Origin: Rhizophagus irregularis
Lineage: Eukaryota; Glomeromycota; Glomeromycetes; Glomerales; Glomeraceae
Assembly (NCBI RefSeq): GCF_026210795.1
Contig: NC_089447.1
Coordinates: forward strand, 3,288,501-3,352,500
Direction: 5' to 3'
Length of the DNA: 64,000 bases
The position numbers and the translations under genes are program-made. Of the stretch, positions 43,998-57,094 are shown in pieces. The number at the start of each line of letters is the position of its first letter. Position 1 is the first letter of the stretch. Under the pieces are notes generated by a model that was not told where the DNA came from, did not search any database, and was given only the letters and a program-made list of their open reading frames with translations.

Positions 43998-46900
43998 ATG
44001 GTAGATTTAAATAGTAAATATATTGATTGGTTAGAAAAATCAATTGTAAATGAACATATAAAATATTATGATTATAAAGATTTCCATGATATAAAACCAA
44101 TAGGAAGTGGTGCGTCTGGAAGCATTTGTCGTACCAATTGGAAGAATATTGATACGATTTTCGCTCTAAAATCTTTTTATAATCAGAGATCAACTCTTAA
44201 AGAAATTGTTAATGAGGTATATTATTATTTTTATTAATATAATATGTATGCATATATATAATTTTTAAGCTTTTTAATTGTGTTTCATGTCTTAATTATC
44301 CATTTATTGTATTTGCAGTTAAAATTACATCGGCATGTTCATTTTCATGCAAATATAATAAAATTTTATGGAGTTACATTTAAGGAGCAAACTGGTAAAA
44401 AAAAGAGAGATGAAATCGTTTTATCTATTTAAAATAATCCAACTATTAAAAATATATATATATTTGATTTCAGACGCAATTAATCAAATGAATAATTACT
44501 CTTTGGTTTTGGAATATGCTGATAATGGGACATTAAAGACATACCTAGATGAACATTTTAATGAACTTGAATGGAATAATAAATTTGATTTTGCATTACA
44601 ATTGGCAAATGCTGTGTTGTGTTTACATGAATGTGATATTATTCATCGAGATTTGGTAATATATTTTAGATTTGTTTTTTATTAATATTTATTTCTATAT
44701 AGTATAAATAGTATAAAATAAACTTTTTTTTTTTTGTAGCATGCAAGTAATATACTTGTTCATCAGAAAAGAATCAAGTTGGCAGATTTTGGATTATCAA
44801 AAAAGATTGCTGAAGCATCAAATAACACAGTGGAAATATTTGGTGTTATACCTTACGTTGATCCAAAAAGCTTTAATAATCAAAATAATCAAAGTCAACA
44901 TTATAAATTAAATAAAAAATCCGATATATATAGTATTGGAGTTATTATGTGGCAAATTTCAAGTGGACGTAAACCATTTTATGATGAAGCTGTAAATTAT
45001 GATTTGAGTTTAGCATTAGCTATAAAGGGAGGAAAAAGAGAGGAAATTATTGACGGTACGCCTATTGAGTATATTAATATATATACAAGTAAGTTATTCG
45101 TTAAATTATTATGATATATTTAGCGTCTTTTCTAAAGAAATTATAAACCAAATACTTATTTAAATTAGAATGTTGGGAGGGAGAACCAGACAATCGACCT
45201 GATATACAAGAAATTGTTTCGGGTCTTAGGGCAATTAATTCAACAGGAAATAATATCTTTATGAACAGTATGAAGGAAAGTCATGGCATTTTACCAGCAT
45301 ATGATTCTAATTCAAGCAGCAAATTAACTTCAGATATAAATAATAGCCTAGTTATAGACAATATTGTTTATAGTACCATTATAGAATCTAATGATACGAG
45401 CGTACCTGATATAAATGATGTAGCTGTCGATAAGTTAATTAATGCCGTTATTGAAAGACATAATGTAGAAATTATTAACGATCAATTCAAACAATTAATT
45501 GATCAAGAAATACAAGAAATACTGGAAATACTACGATCAAATCATTATGTTGATATTGATGAGTTAAGACGCATTGGAGGTAAAAACTTTGAGGAAAACT
45601 TCAAACAATTAATTGATCAAGAAATATTGGAAATACTGCAATTAAATCATAATGTTGATTATAATAAGTTAATGGATATCATCATTGAAAGACACAGCGG
45701 GGATATTGTCATTGATGAATTCAAACAATTTATTGATCAAGAAATATTGCAATTAAATCAATATGTTGATGAACTCATAAAATGGCTTATTATGAACCAA
45801 GTTAAGGTACAATATATTTGGTTTTTAGGATTATTGTATTATTATAATTTTAATACAGAACAACAACATTTTAGCAAAGCATTTCAATTATTTTTAAAGG
45901 CATCAGAGGATAATTACTCATTAGCTCAAGTTTATCTTGCTAAATGCTATGATGATGGTACCGGAATAGAGAAAAATAGATATTTGACATTTAAATGGTT
46001 TCAAAAATCCGTAGAAAATGAGAGTATTATTGGAAAATACTATTTAGGATATTGTTATGAATATGGTATTGGTATCGAAAATGATGTAAATAAATCATTT
46101 CATTGGTATAGTGAAGCAGCCAAAAATGAAAATAAGGCGGCACAGTATAATTTGGCTAGATATTATGAAAATGGAATTTTTATTGAAAAAGATGAAACTA
46201 AAGCATTCGAACTTTATAAGAGATCAGCTGAGCATGGATACCTAGATGCAAGATATAAAATTGCGTATTTTTATAATAATGGAATTGGAACAAAGGTTGA
46301 TAAAGAAAAAGCATTTAAATTGTTTTATGAGGTAGCTGAAAAAGGAAATGAATTTGCGCAAAATAATCTTGGGATTTTATATGAAAGAGGTGAAGGTATT
46401 CAAAAGGACTTAGAGAGAGCTTTTTTTTGGTATAATAAAGCAGCCAACAATAAAAATAGAGCGGCACAATATAATTTGGGTAGATATTATGAGAATGGAA
46501 TTATTGTTGAAAAAGATGAAGTTAAGGCATTTGGATTATATAAGGAATTAGCTATTCAAGGGTATATAAATGCACAATATAGAGTAGCGTATTGTTATGA
46601 TAATGGAGTTGGAACAAATGTTAATAAAGAAAAGGCTTTTTTTTGGTATAATGAAGCAGCAGAAAATGGACATGATTTAGCACAATATAACTTAGGTATA
46701 TTTTATGAATATGGAATACATGTTGAAAAGGATGAGTATGAAGCATTTGAATTATATAAGAAATCAGCTAAACAGGGATATTTAAACGCACAATATAAAG
46801 TTGCATACTATTACGATAATGGAATTCCCGGAGTTAATATTAATAAAGAAAAAGCCTTTTTTTGGTATGATAAAGCAGCGGAAAATGGAAATGAAATAGC

Positions 46901-49439
46901 GCAATATAATTTAGGCATATTTTATGAATATGGAATAAATGTTACAAAAGATAAAAAAGATGAAATCAAAGCATTTGAATTATATGAAAAATCAGCCAAA
47001 CAGGGATATCTAAATGCACAATATAGAGTTGCATATTGCTATGATAAAGGAATTGGAGTTGATACTAATAAAGAAAAAGCGTTCATATTATACAAAAAAG
47101 CAGCAGAAAAAGAACATAGTTATGCGCAAAATAATCTTGGAATTTTGTATTTAAAAGGTGAAGGAATTGAAAAAGATCTGAACGAAGCAATTTATTGGTA
47201 TAATAAAGCAGCAGAAAATGGAAACGAAATAGCACAATATAATTTGGGCAAATATTATGAAAGTGGAATAGGTATTAAAAAGGATGAAGTTAAAGCATTT
47301 GAATTTTATAAGAAATCAGCCGAACGAGGTTATTTGAATGCACAATATAAAATTGCATACTATTATAATGAAGGAATTGGAACCACGGTTAATAAAGAAA
47401 GGGCATTTGAATTATTTAAAGAAATAGCTGAAAAAGAAAATAAATTTGCACAAGATAAATTTGGAATTATATGCGAAAAAGATGAGGAAACCGAGAAGAA
47501 TTTAGAAATAGCATTTTATTGGTATAATAAAGCGGCAGACAGTGGAAATGAAATAGCACAATATAATTTAGGCATATTTTATGAGCATGGAACAAATGTT
47601 GAAAAAGATGAAGTTAAAGCATTTAAATTATATGAAAAATCAGCTGAACATGAGTACTTAAATGCACAATATAGAGTTGCGCACTGTTATGATGAAGGAA
47701 TTGGAACTAATATTAATAAAGAAAAGGCTTTTTTTTGGTATAATAAAGCAGCAAACAATGGAAATGAAATAGCACAATACAATCTAGGTATATTTTATGA
47801 GTATGGAGTACATATTAAAAAGGATGAAGTTAAAGCATTTGAGTTATATATGAAATCAGCTATACAAAGTTATTCAAATGCACAATATAAAGTTGCATAT
47901 TGTTATGATAAAGGAATTGGAATTTATATTAATAAAGAAGAAGCTTTTTATTGGTATAATGTAGCAGCGAAAAATGGAAATGAAATAGCACAATATAATT
48001 TAGGTATGTTTTACGAACATGGAATTAGTACCGAAAAAGATGAAATCAAAGCGTTTGAGTTATATAAGAAATCGGCTAGGCAAGGATATTTAAATGCACA
48101 GTATAAAATTGCATATTTTTATGATAATGGAATCGGAACTAATGTTAATAAAGAAAAAGCCTTTTTTTGGTATGATAAAGCAGCAGAAAATGGAAGTGAA
48201 ATCGCACAATATAACTTAGGTATAATTTATGAATATGGAATAAATGGTGAAATAAATAAATTTAAGGCATTTAAATTTTATAAGGAATCGGCTAAAAAAG
48301 GATATCTAGATGCACAATATAAAGTTGCATATTGCTTTGATAAAGGAATTGGAACTAATATTAATAAAGAAAAAGCATTTATATTATACCAAATGGCAGC
48401 TGATAAAGAACATAGTTTTGCTCAAAATAATCTTGGAGTATTATATTTGAAAGGTGAAGGAATCAAAAAAGATTTAAAGAAAGCCATTTATTGGTATACA
48501 AAAGCAGCAGAGAATGGGAGCGAAGTAGCGCAATATAACTTGGGTGATTCTTATGAATATGGGACAATTGCTGAAAAAAATGAAGTTAAAGCATTTAAAT
48601 TTTATAAAGAATCGGCCAAACAAGGGTATGTAAATGCACAATATAAAGCTGCATATTGTTTTGATAAAGGAATTGGAACTAATGTTAATAAAGAAAAAGC
48701 ATTTATATTATACCAAATAGCAGCTGATAAAGAACATAGTTTCGCTCAAAATAATCTTGGAATATTATATTTGAAAGGTGAAGGAACCAAAAAAGATTTA
48801 GAGAAAGCTATTTATTGGTTTACAAAAGCAGCAGAAAATGGAAACGAAGTTGCACAATACAACTTAGGTGAGTGCTTTGAGTACGGGATTGGTATTGAAA
48901 AGAATTATCATAGAGCATTTTACTTTTATAATAAATCAGTTGAAAATGGATACGTAAAAGCAAATTTTCAACTTGGATATTTTTACATAAATGGGATCGG
49001 AATAGAGGTAAATAAAGAAAAAGGATTAAAATTATATAACAGAGCGGCTAATAAAGATGACGACTTCTTTTATAAAAGTGATGATGATAGACCAATAAAT
49101 GATGATTTAGATATAGTTCATTATTGGTATTGTAAAGCATCAGGAAATGATAATAAAGTCGCATTATATAAACTAGGTGAAATATATGAATTAGGAAGGG
49201 GGATTCAAAAAAATGATTATAGAGCATTTCATTTTTATGAGAAGTCAGCTAACCAAAAGTTAATAGTAGCTCAATGTAAACTTGGATACTGTTACGAGCA
49301 TGGAATTGGAACTAATATTGATAAAGGGAAAGCATTTGATTTATACAAGATAGCTGCCGAAACTAAGGTTACTAATGCACAAAAAAGTTTTGAATCATTA
49401 TGTGAACAAGGGGAAATAATATCTAATTCTTCGGCATAA
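43998..49439 (+). CDS. TKL-like protein kinase fused to a long Sel1-like repeat array
   Basis: Five exons: 43998-44216, 44319-44394, 44474-44655, 44740-45088 and 45169-49439. All introns are GT-AG and frame is kept, giving 1698 aa. Kinase motifs are a glycine loop 'IGSGASGS' (35-42), Lys58 in 'FALKSF', 'IIHRDLHASNIL' (Asp158, Asn163), 'DFG' (175-177), 'PYVDPKSF' in place of APE, '[11 protein letters not shown]' and '[12 protein letters not shown]' (277-288). All catalytic residues are present, so it should be active on Ser/Thr or Tyr. Residues about 370-490 carry three 'FKQ(L/F)IDQEI' segments, helical. Residues about 510-1695 hold about 33 Sel1-like repeats of ~36 aa, alpha-solenoid scaffolds for protein binding. 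Kinase-Sel1 fusions are a hallmark expansion in Rhizophagus; the length of the solenoid here is extreme. The target is unknown. Confidence 0.92.
45873..49420 (+). repeat. Coding Sel1 repeat array with two- and three-unit higher order
   Basis: About 33 units of ~108 bp. Units alternate between '[18 protein letters not shown]' type and '[18 protein letters not shown]' type. A third type 'LY(Q/K)(M/I/K)AA(D/E)[11 protein letters not shown]' recurs at three places. Blocks of 72 and 108 residues are more alike than single units, which points to growth by duplication of multi-unit blocks. Confidence 0.85.
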
Positions 49440-49760
49440 AAAGTTGAATGAATAAGTCTTAATAATTAATTATAAATGATTCTTGATACTAATATATTTT
49501 GTCAAATTAATATTTATTAAATTAATCTTATTTAATAATCAATTGCAACTTATTTAACAATAATATAAGCAATTTTAAATAAATTTTTTATTGTAGCTAA
49601 TGAATTCTATTATGACAAACTTCGCAGTTAAGAACGAACGTGAAAAAAAATTTATAATAATGATACAACTTATTCCTTTCCGCGTGATAATACTGACGTT
49701 AATTTAATTAAATGGCTATTTAGGAATTAACTAATGCGAGCATAAATTACGGTCAAATAA

Positions 49761-49844
49761 CCCTATAAAAAAAATTCTGGAAAAAACTAAAAAACCGAAG
49801 AAACTCAGACACATGATCATTTTTCTGAAAAATTTTTTATAGGG
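49761..49844. mobile_element. 84-bp hairpin with CCCTATAAAAA ends
   Basis: 'ccctataaaaaaaattctg' and the inverse 'ctgaaaaattttttataggg' bracket a short loop. The tip sequence equals that of the 505-bp foldback at 17597-18101. Target duplication not resolved. Confidence 0.6.
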
Positions 49845-51215
49845 TAGCTACTTGGTCACGTTATGTTATTATTAATAACGCTGCTTCTATATCCATTAAT
49901 TTATGCCATGTGAGGATTCTGAGAAAACGTAAATTCCATATTTTAATTGAATTTGGTACGGTACTAAAATATGATTATTATGTCATGAATATAAAAAATC
50001 AATCTTGCCGGTTGAATTAAATTTTTACAAATGCGTTATCTGCACTCAAATATATCGTGGATACCTGAAAATCCACGCATCAAGAAGGAATTTCTTTTCT
50101 GTATAAAGTAAATACAAATAATACAAAATTCGAAAAGTGAAAATACTTACAATTCAGTCCATAAGAAAGAAGTCCAATAAGGCGGTAATTTACGTTAAAA
50201 AGTTACAAAATTTTACTTATTTTTTTAAATTTTTTGCGCTTAATCGAAATAGTATTCTCAATTTAAGTTTAATTCTATTAAGAGTTGCCTCTTTTTTAAT
50301 TTTCTAATATAGCAGATAGTATTTTTCCATCAATTCTTTCATAAAAACTTTAATATCTGGAAAATTTTATTCATATTTAACTGCGATCACGTGTCCAGCT
50401 TTTTAAATTTCTTTGCTTTAATTTTGTAAAATGATCAGTAAATGTTGCTATAAACTTTCACAATGAATTGCTTGATAAAACGATGTTTTTAAAATTTGAT
50501 ACCAACGTCGGTTATATGAAATCACGTGATTGCGTTTGATGGTACATGGTATAGTATATAACTTTTGGAATTACTGCTGTACAAGTAATGACTGCAAAAC
50601 GTAGGTGTCATAACTTTTTCAGATAACTTTTTCAGATATCTTTGTGATTTATTATTGGTGGTGGTGGTGCTTGCACTGTTAGTACTTAGTGGTAGTGAAA
50701 GAATAATACGGGAATACTTAATTTTGTTTGTTTTTAATAAGCTTAATTTTGTATTTTGTCTTTTGGAACATCCATGAAAGCAGGCCAAGCCTTAAATGCT
50801 CTTGGTAAATAACAGGCAAGCCGATTCCATTAGGGGATTAGATTAGTAATAATAATTTAGATTCATAAGTTATGTGTAAAGTTTTACAATCTCAGACTTT
50901 GTCTATAATACAAAGATAAAAATAAAAATAAAATATTTTTAATATAAAATTTTTCTTTCATACTTCCTCCCTTTCTATCTCTCTTTCTACTCTTTTTTAA
51001 GTCCTTCTCTCTCCCACTTATTCTCTCTCTCGTACCTTATATAACTTAAAGTATATATTACAACATGAATCGATATTAAATTAAATTTATTTAATATATC
51101 TATCCACTATTAATTTATCGACATTAATTTGTTCGGTTAAAAATTTCTAAAGTTTCTATTAACAGTACATCATTATAAGTTACAACAACTATATACATTT
51201 ATTTGATTTACTATC

Positions 51216-51278
51216 CCTTCGTCTAAACTTTTGCAAGCAAATTTGCCTGCAAAGGTCTACATTCTACAGACGAAGGAA
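51216..51278. mobile_element. 63-bp mini hairpin element
   Basis: Ends CCTTCGTCT / AGACGAAGG with arms 'gcaagcaaa' and 'tttgcctgc' inside. TACTATC occurs on both sides (51209-51215 as ttactatc with one difference upstream, and 51279-51285). Too small to code; a tiny MITE. Confidence 0.5.
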
Positions 51279-51856
51279 TACTATCATTATTTTACAAGAA
51301 TTTTTAGGACAAATCCCGTTACTATCCAAATGCATAAATTCACGTGATACCTGAACAATTAATAAAATGTAAGGACCGTTCATTTTACAACCTTAAAATA
51401 GGAAATAAATTTAAATTTACTGTAAATGACGATAAATTTATGTTTTTCTTTTTCTAATTTTTTTTTTTAAAAAAAAATCCTTTATTGAACAAATTGAATC
51501 AAAAGACTTAGGGTTGTACCTAAATACAATCCGAATTAACAGCCAGATACATCTTTTGGAAAATCACGTAACGCGAAAAAACCTATCAAGAAATTTAATT
51601 GTTGAAATATTTATCCCTTGCTCTCCGCAATGAAGAAAAATAAATTAATTTAATTTGTCCTAACATTATCTTAATTTAAATGATCGATTTCGCATATCTT
51701 AGTTTATAAACATACTAGTTATAAAGAACCTCCTATGATTTTTTGTTTCCACCTTATCGTGACATATTATATACTCATATAATTAAATTGAAATATTTCT
51801 CTATTTTCTATAATATTCTTGTTAACAAAAAAAAAATTTGTTTTGTATGTGATATC

Positions 51857-52050
51857 TAGGGATGGGGACGACTCGCTCGGTTCGGTTCGGTTCCGAACCG
51901 ATACTATTGAAAAAATCGAGTCAAACCGAAAACCTGTTTGGTTTACTTCAAGTACATATCAAAATTTATCAAACCCGATTTGGAACCGATGTACCAAACC
52001 GAATGGACGAACCGACTCAAGTCGTTCGACCCGAACTTTTTCCATCCCTA
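51857..52050. mobile_element. hAT-like MITE, TAGGGATGG family
   Basis: 194 bp. Ends TAGGGATGG / CCATCCCTA. Flanking 8-bp repeats gtgatatc (51849-51856) and atgatatc (52051-52058) differ at one base. The arms are built from 'cggttcggttcggttc' and 'aaccgaat' phrases. The tip matches that of the inner hAT-like element at 4504. Confidence 0.82.
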
Positions 52051-53228
52051 ATGATATCTCGTAGCAAGATGTAAGTTGTTATAAAACATAAGAAATTACC
52101 AAGGCTCATCGCAATCAAATATTTTTAAACAAAACGTTAATTTTGATAGTAAGAAGATATAGTTCTTTTCGACACCAAGATATACAACTGAACAATATAA
52201 TATTTATACTACTGAAATATTTAAAATGTTAATTTTGTTACAAGGTTACAAGGATAATACATCATGCTCAAAAATTAAAAAGTTAAAGAACAAAGATTTC
52301 TTTATTGCACTGCGTTACGTAATCGGGTATAGTACAATTTTGGTCGTGTTACAGCGGATATAGATATCGATCCTAGCGATTGATACACAAATCGTTAATG
52401 TAGATGTAATGTTTGGGTAACGTGTGACATTGCGACAATATAATTTTTGCTTAGTATAATAGATATTTGATATTTATGATCCACAATGTAACCGAATAAA
52501 TAAATGATTTGATTGCACTATAATTATAGGAGGCACTTAATTGAAGTAAAGAAAAATCTCTAAAGAATAAACTATTGAAAGTGCATGATGAATTGGTGAT
52601 TATATTTATAATGAAATAAATATATTTTTAATTGCCAATAAGGTTAAACTGGGTGTATAAATAATATCATACAATTTCAATTTATTTAAAAATTCCAAAT
52701 TATGAAAATTTAAATATTTAAGAAAATTAACTTCTACTATGTTGTAACTTATCTAAAACTAGATAACGGGAACTGTTGAAGCGTCCGAAACATTATAGTT
52801 AATCGACTTTATAAAAATATATAACGTAAAGATTCAAATTTTTTTTATATATTTTTAAATAAAGAAATGCGTGTTACCAAAAAAAAAAATTGATTTTTTT
52901 TTCCGTTTTTAAAAAAAATAAACAAATCAGTACCTTGGATGTTACACGACAGCAGAGGTACACCTAAACGGCTAAACGCGCACGCGTGCTGAAAGACAGA
53001 AATATGGAAGTTTCCTACGCACACGCTCTGGCAATAGTCCTAGTAAGACATTTCGATCGTACAATTTTTGTTCTATTTTTTTTTTCTGACTTTCTAATTT
53101 GAGAACCATTTCAAAAATGGAATGTAACACAATTGTAATAAATTTAAATATGTAATTCACTCGAAATGTGTTTTTTTTTATTCGAAGCCTCATCTTTTTT
53201 AAACTTATTTAAATAAGAAAGGGCAATA

Positions 53229-55166
53229 ATGTCACAAAAGAATTTGATGTATGTTACATTATGGCTTTTAGTTCAATTATTAGTAGTTGAAATAAATTGT
53301 CAAATGTCTGCCCCCTATAAGCCGAAGACACGAGAGAAACATACTGCAACGCTTATTGACAATAAATTATATATTTTAAGTGGCCGTGAGAATAATCGTA
53401 TTGATGTTGGAAAAGATTTTTTTTATCTTGAAATACCTGACAAATTTAATACTCAAAATTTAATATGGAAAGATTTATCAAATATTGATATTCTTCCTCC
53501 ACATTATGGTGCTGCGGCTGTAAAAGGTGGTGTAGATAATAATACGTTAATCTTATACGGAGGAACCAATGATACTGGTGCAATGGATTTGGTTTATACT
53601 TATAGTTTGCAAAGTAATTCATGGAGTATTCCAAAAATAACCGGTGATGACAATCTTATTACTATTAGAAAGGAAAGCTTATCTGGAATTGTAGACAATA
53701 AGGGGAAAATGTATTTATGGGCTGGAAGTGACGATGTTAGTAAAAAGTTTCATTATGTAAATAATATGCTTATTTTAGATACAATAAATCTTAACATGGG
53801 AAAGGGAAGTTCAATTGGAGCACCATCTGGAAGGTCCTTATATGGTGCCACTTTATTGTCTGATAATACCATAATATATATGGGTAAGCAAATTATTCTG
53901 TAATTGTTATGACTTATGATTCTAATATTATATAATAAACTACTCTTATTTAGGTGGTCATACTGATATTGAACAACTATTAACATTGAATCCGGTAAAT
54001 TATCGTAGCTAATTTTGCAAAAACTTGTAATACATACATATATATATTTTTTATATAAACTAATGAATAATATTATTTATATAGGTCTATTTATATAATA
54101 CAATTAATGATAGTTGGAGCACAAAAGTAAGTTGATATAAATTATTTAATTAAATATGGGACAATTTACAATCAAATGTTTTCTTTAATAAATATAGACA
54201 ACTTCAGGAAAAATACCTTCTGGTAGGGTTGGTCTTTCTGTTGTTCCTGGTATGTATTTGAAAAAGAATATAATAATGTTAAAGCATTTCATATTAAATA
54301 TAATGAAATTTCGTTTTAATAGGATTGGATGATAAAAGAGTAATAATTTTTGGGGGTACTCCATTTACTACGGATTATGCTGATCTTACACCCGAAGATT
54401 CAATTTATGAATTAAGTTTAGATAATTTTGAATGGAGGATTCCAAAAACTTCTGGACAAATTCCGAAAAGTCGGATGTTTCATAAAGCGAATGTAATTGG
54501 AAAATATATGGTTATATCGTTTGGTAATTAAAATTTTTAAGATAGGATCATTTAAATTAGCGTAACTAAAATATTTTATTTTCAATAGGAAGGGGTCCAT
54601 CACTTGAAAGTGATATTTTATTACTTGATATTAGTAATAATGATGAATATATATGGACGAATGAATTTGATTCTTCTTCACTACCTACTTCACCTGCTCC
54701 CCCACCATCATCAGATACAACATCAAAGCCAAAAGTACCATCTTCAGAACCACCATCAACATCATCGTCATCAGGCGTAGTACCACCTTCATCATCATCA
54801 CGAACTGTTATGATTGGTGCAATTGTAGGATCTTTATTCGGTGGTGCTGCATTATCCTTTATAGGTTTTTTTTTATATAAATGGAATAAAAATAGAAATG
54901 CTAGAAATTACTATAATAATGATGAATATCACGGGCACGAAATAGTGCAACCACCCAACGATACAACTAATCATCAGCCAAGAAGTGCTCCATCTTCGGA
55001 CCATCAGCCAAGAGGTACTCCAGCTTCGATAATTATCAAGGGTGGACAGAAATCTGCTAATGATAAAAAGTTAACATTACGAGAACTTCAACAAGAGATT
55101 CAAGATTTAAAACAAATAATTACACAAGGCAATAAACAATCTACTAGTTCTATAAGAAATAATTAA
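53229..55166 (+). CDS. Kelch-repeat type I membrane protein
   Basis: Six exons: 53229-53883, 53954-53994, 54085-54126, 54198-54249, 54323-54523 and 54589-55166. All have GT-AG introns and correct phase, giving 522 aa. A signal peptide ('LMYVTLWLLVQLLVV', residues 6-20) leads to an extracellular beta-propeller. Kelch blades are seen as 'REKHTATLIDNKLYILSGR', 'LPPHYGAAAVKGG...LILYGGTND', 'GKMYLWAGS', 'SGRSLYGATLLSDNTIIYMGG', 'PSGRVGLSVVPG...VIIFGGTP' and 'PKSRMFHKANVIGKYMVISFG'. A Pro/Ser stalk (about 385-425), a membrane helix 'MIGAIVGSLFGGAALSFIGF' and a cytoplasmic tail with a coiled coil ('LRELQQEIQDLKQII') follow. This layout suits a cell-surface receptor or wall-bound protein. Similar Kelch-TM genes form a large family in Rhizophagus. 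The ligand is unknown. Confidence 0.88.
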
Positions 55167-56592
55167 ATTTTATATCAAAAAGTATTTTAGGTTAAATTAC
55201 TAAGAAATTAATTTTAATAATTACATGTTTTAACAATTTAAATTAATTTTTTAAAATATCAAACTTTAAGGGTAGACGTTACTCTTTAGATTATTCATCA
55301 ACAAGAAAATTTATTATGTTTTTTTTAAACTAAAAGTGCGTCTCAATTTTATTAAAAATCTATAAATGTAAGCGTTACAAGAATAATTAAACAACATATT
55401 TGTCATTCAATGAAAGCGTATAATAGATTTCTGTATCTATTATAAAATGGTATTTTAAAGTTAATTTTGGTCAGTTGATATTATATATATATATCGATAT
55501 ACAGTATATATTTCTTTAGCAAAAAATCTTTGATTTAGCCAAAAAAATTAACTCCAGCCATAATTTAGAATAACTATTTTAACCTGTTAACCAATTAAGT
55601 GATTTTATCTAATGATTTCAAAATCAGTTTCTTATTTTATTAGCATTTGGAGATTGCTTTGGAGTCAGAACTGTATGTAATCGAATCGATTCTCTAAAAT
55701 CGATTACTATGTAGTTTCAACTTTCCAAATTTTAGAATTTTTTTTTTTAAGTTAAAATTGTAACGATTTTTGATTTACTTACATATTTAAAACTTTGAGT
55801 TTGAGAATTCGTAACTGCAATTGACATGTCTCTGGGCCGCATTATATAATCTGACCGGAATTGTGGTCAAAATAGTTTTAACCGGTTAAAAGATTAAATT
55901 ACATGGTTTAATTAGCTGTTATTTTAAGTTCTACTCTGTCCTACCCTAGTCCACCACACCACCCTGTCAATTATAGGACTGCCGAATAACATCACATGTT
56001 TGCCGTTATATATTATTTTAACCAGGATATTATTAAATTTTTCATATTTAACGGGAATGATAGCAAAGACTTGATGCTATTATATTATTTGCCTAATATC
56101 ATACATTAAAATAAATCGTTAAATCTTTAAACTTCTAAAGAAATATTAAAGTAATAAAATTTAACTGCCCCGTCGCAGTTATCCCATATTTATTAAATAA
56201 CCTTTAAAAAAAAAGATTTCGTATTATGTTTGTTTGTGAGTAACTTCAAATTGTCTATTTATTACTATTTAAATATCACTTATTTACGTTAAATAAAAGA
56301 CGATAACAGAAAATAAGAATGATAATTTGCAGTCAAGGATTTCTGAAAAGGTGAGATCACAAAAGAAAATGTACTATGAAGGTAAAAAATTTTATCCGTA
56401 ATTTCTGTAAAAACTCCGTGAATATGATACATTCACGAAATAAATAATAGCTATTAATAAGAAAAAATGTATAATAATAATTTTTTTGATACATGTACCG
56501 TAGACTATGATACACCTCACTCATGATATGTTAACGTCGATGATATCAAAAATACGATTCGTGAAACTGTGACTGATGATGGGGGACAAAAT

Positions 56593-56684
56593 GCGAATGT
56601 CAAAATCCCGAAAATTGACCAGCATTAAAAATAATGCCGGCCGGTTCAGGATTTTCGGGATTTTGACATTCGGAGTTTGTGGTT
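56593..56684. repeat. Hairpin repeat
   Basis: 'gcgaatgtcaaaatcccgaa' and the inverse 'ttcgggattttgacattcgg' enclose an inner pair ggcc/ggcc. Likely a small MITE with no clear duplication. Confidence 0.6.
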
Positions 56685-56908
56685 AGTTTTATAAGTTTTA
56701 TGAATTATTTCGGCCACTTTTCAGCCACGTTATACGATAGATCCATAATAAAGGATTTTATAATCATTCTTCCACTTCTCCTTTTATAAATAATTAACGT
56801 TAAATCATTCTTCCAATATATAAAAGTTTTTATATTTATTATATTCTTAATGTTAAAAAAATATAATTAAAAATATGGGTCATTAAGTTAAACTGTGTCA
56901 AATCGCAC

Positions 56909-57094
56909 GTCCGAAATGTGTGACAGGTTAGGCCGATCACGGTGACAGATAACGGGTTACAAATAAGTTTTGGACCACTAAAAAAATTCTAACCCTCAGA
57001 TAATAACTCGTGGCTGCACGTGATCAGGGACGCGTAAAGATCACTCCTTCCTATTATAGTTGTAATCGACACTAACCTGTCACACATTTCGGAC
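56909..57094. repeat. Perfect 23-bp inverted repeat
   Basis: gtccgaaatgtgtgacaggt (56909 on, 23 bp to ...tag) returns exactly inverted at 57072-57094. The 140-bp space between holds another 'gtgacag' copy. No duplication found; likely a MITE. Confidence 0.65.

Larger units (their letters stand above)
49440..53228. other. Intergenic region holding small hairpin elements
   Basis: Apart from the three hairpin elements listed separately I see no gene. An 88-codon open frame (50522-50788, minus) has only low-complexity Ser/Thr/Asn content. ATCACGTGAT lies at 50521. The stretch 52100-53200 is plain AT-rich and includes the Kelch gene's upstream region. Confidence 0.45.

Noticed and set aside
50522..50788. 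88-codon minus-strand frame.
   Set aside because: Low-complexity Ser/Thr/Asn and no motif; likely chance in spacer DNA.
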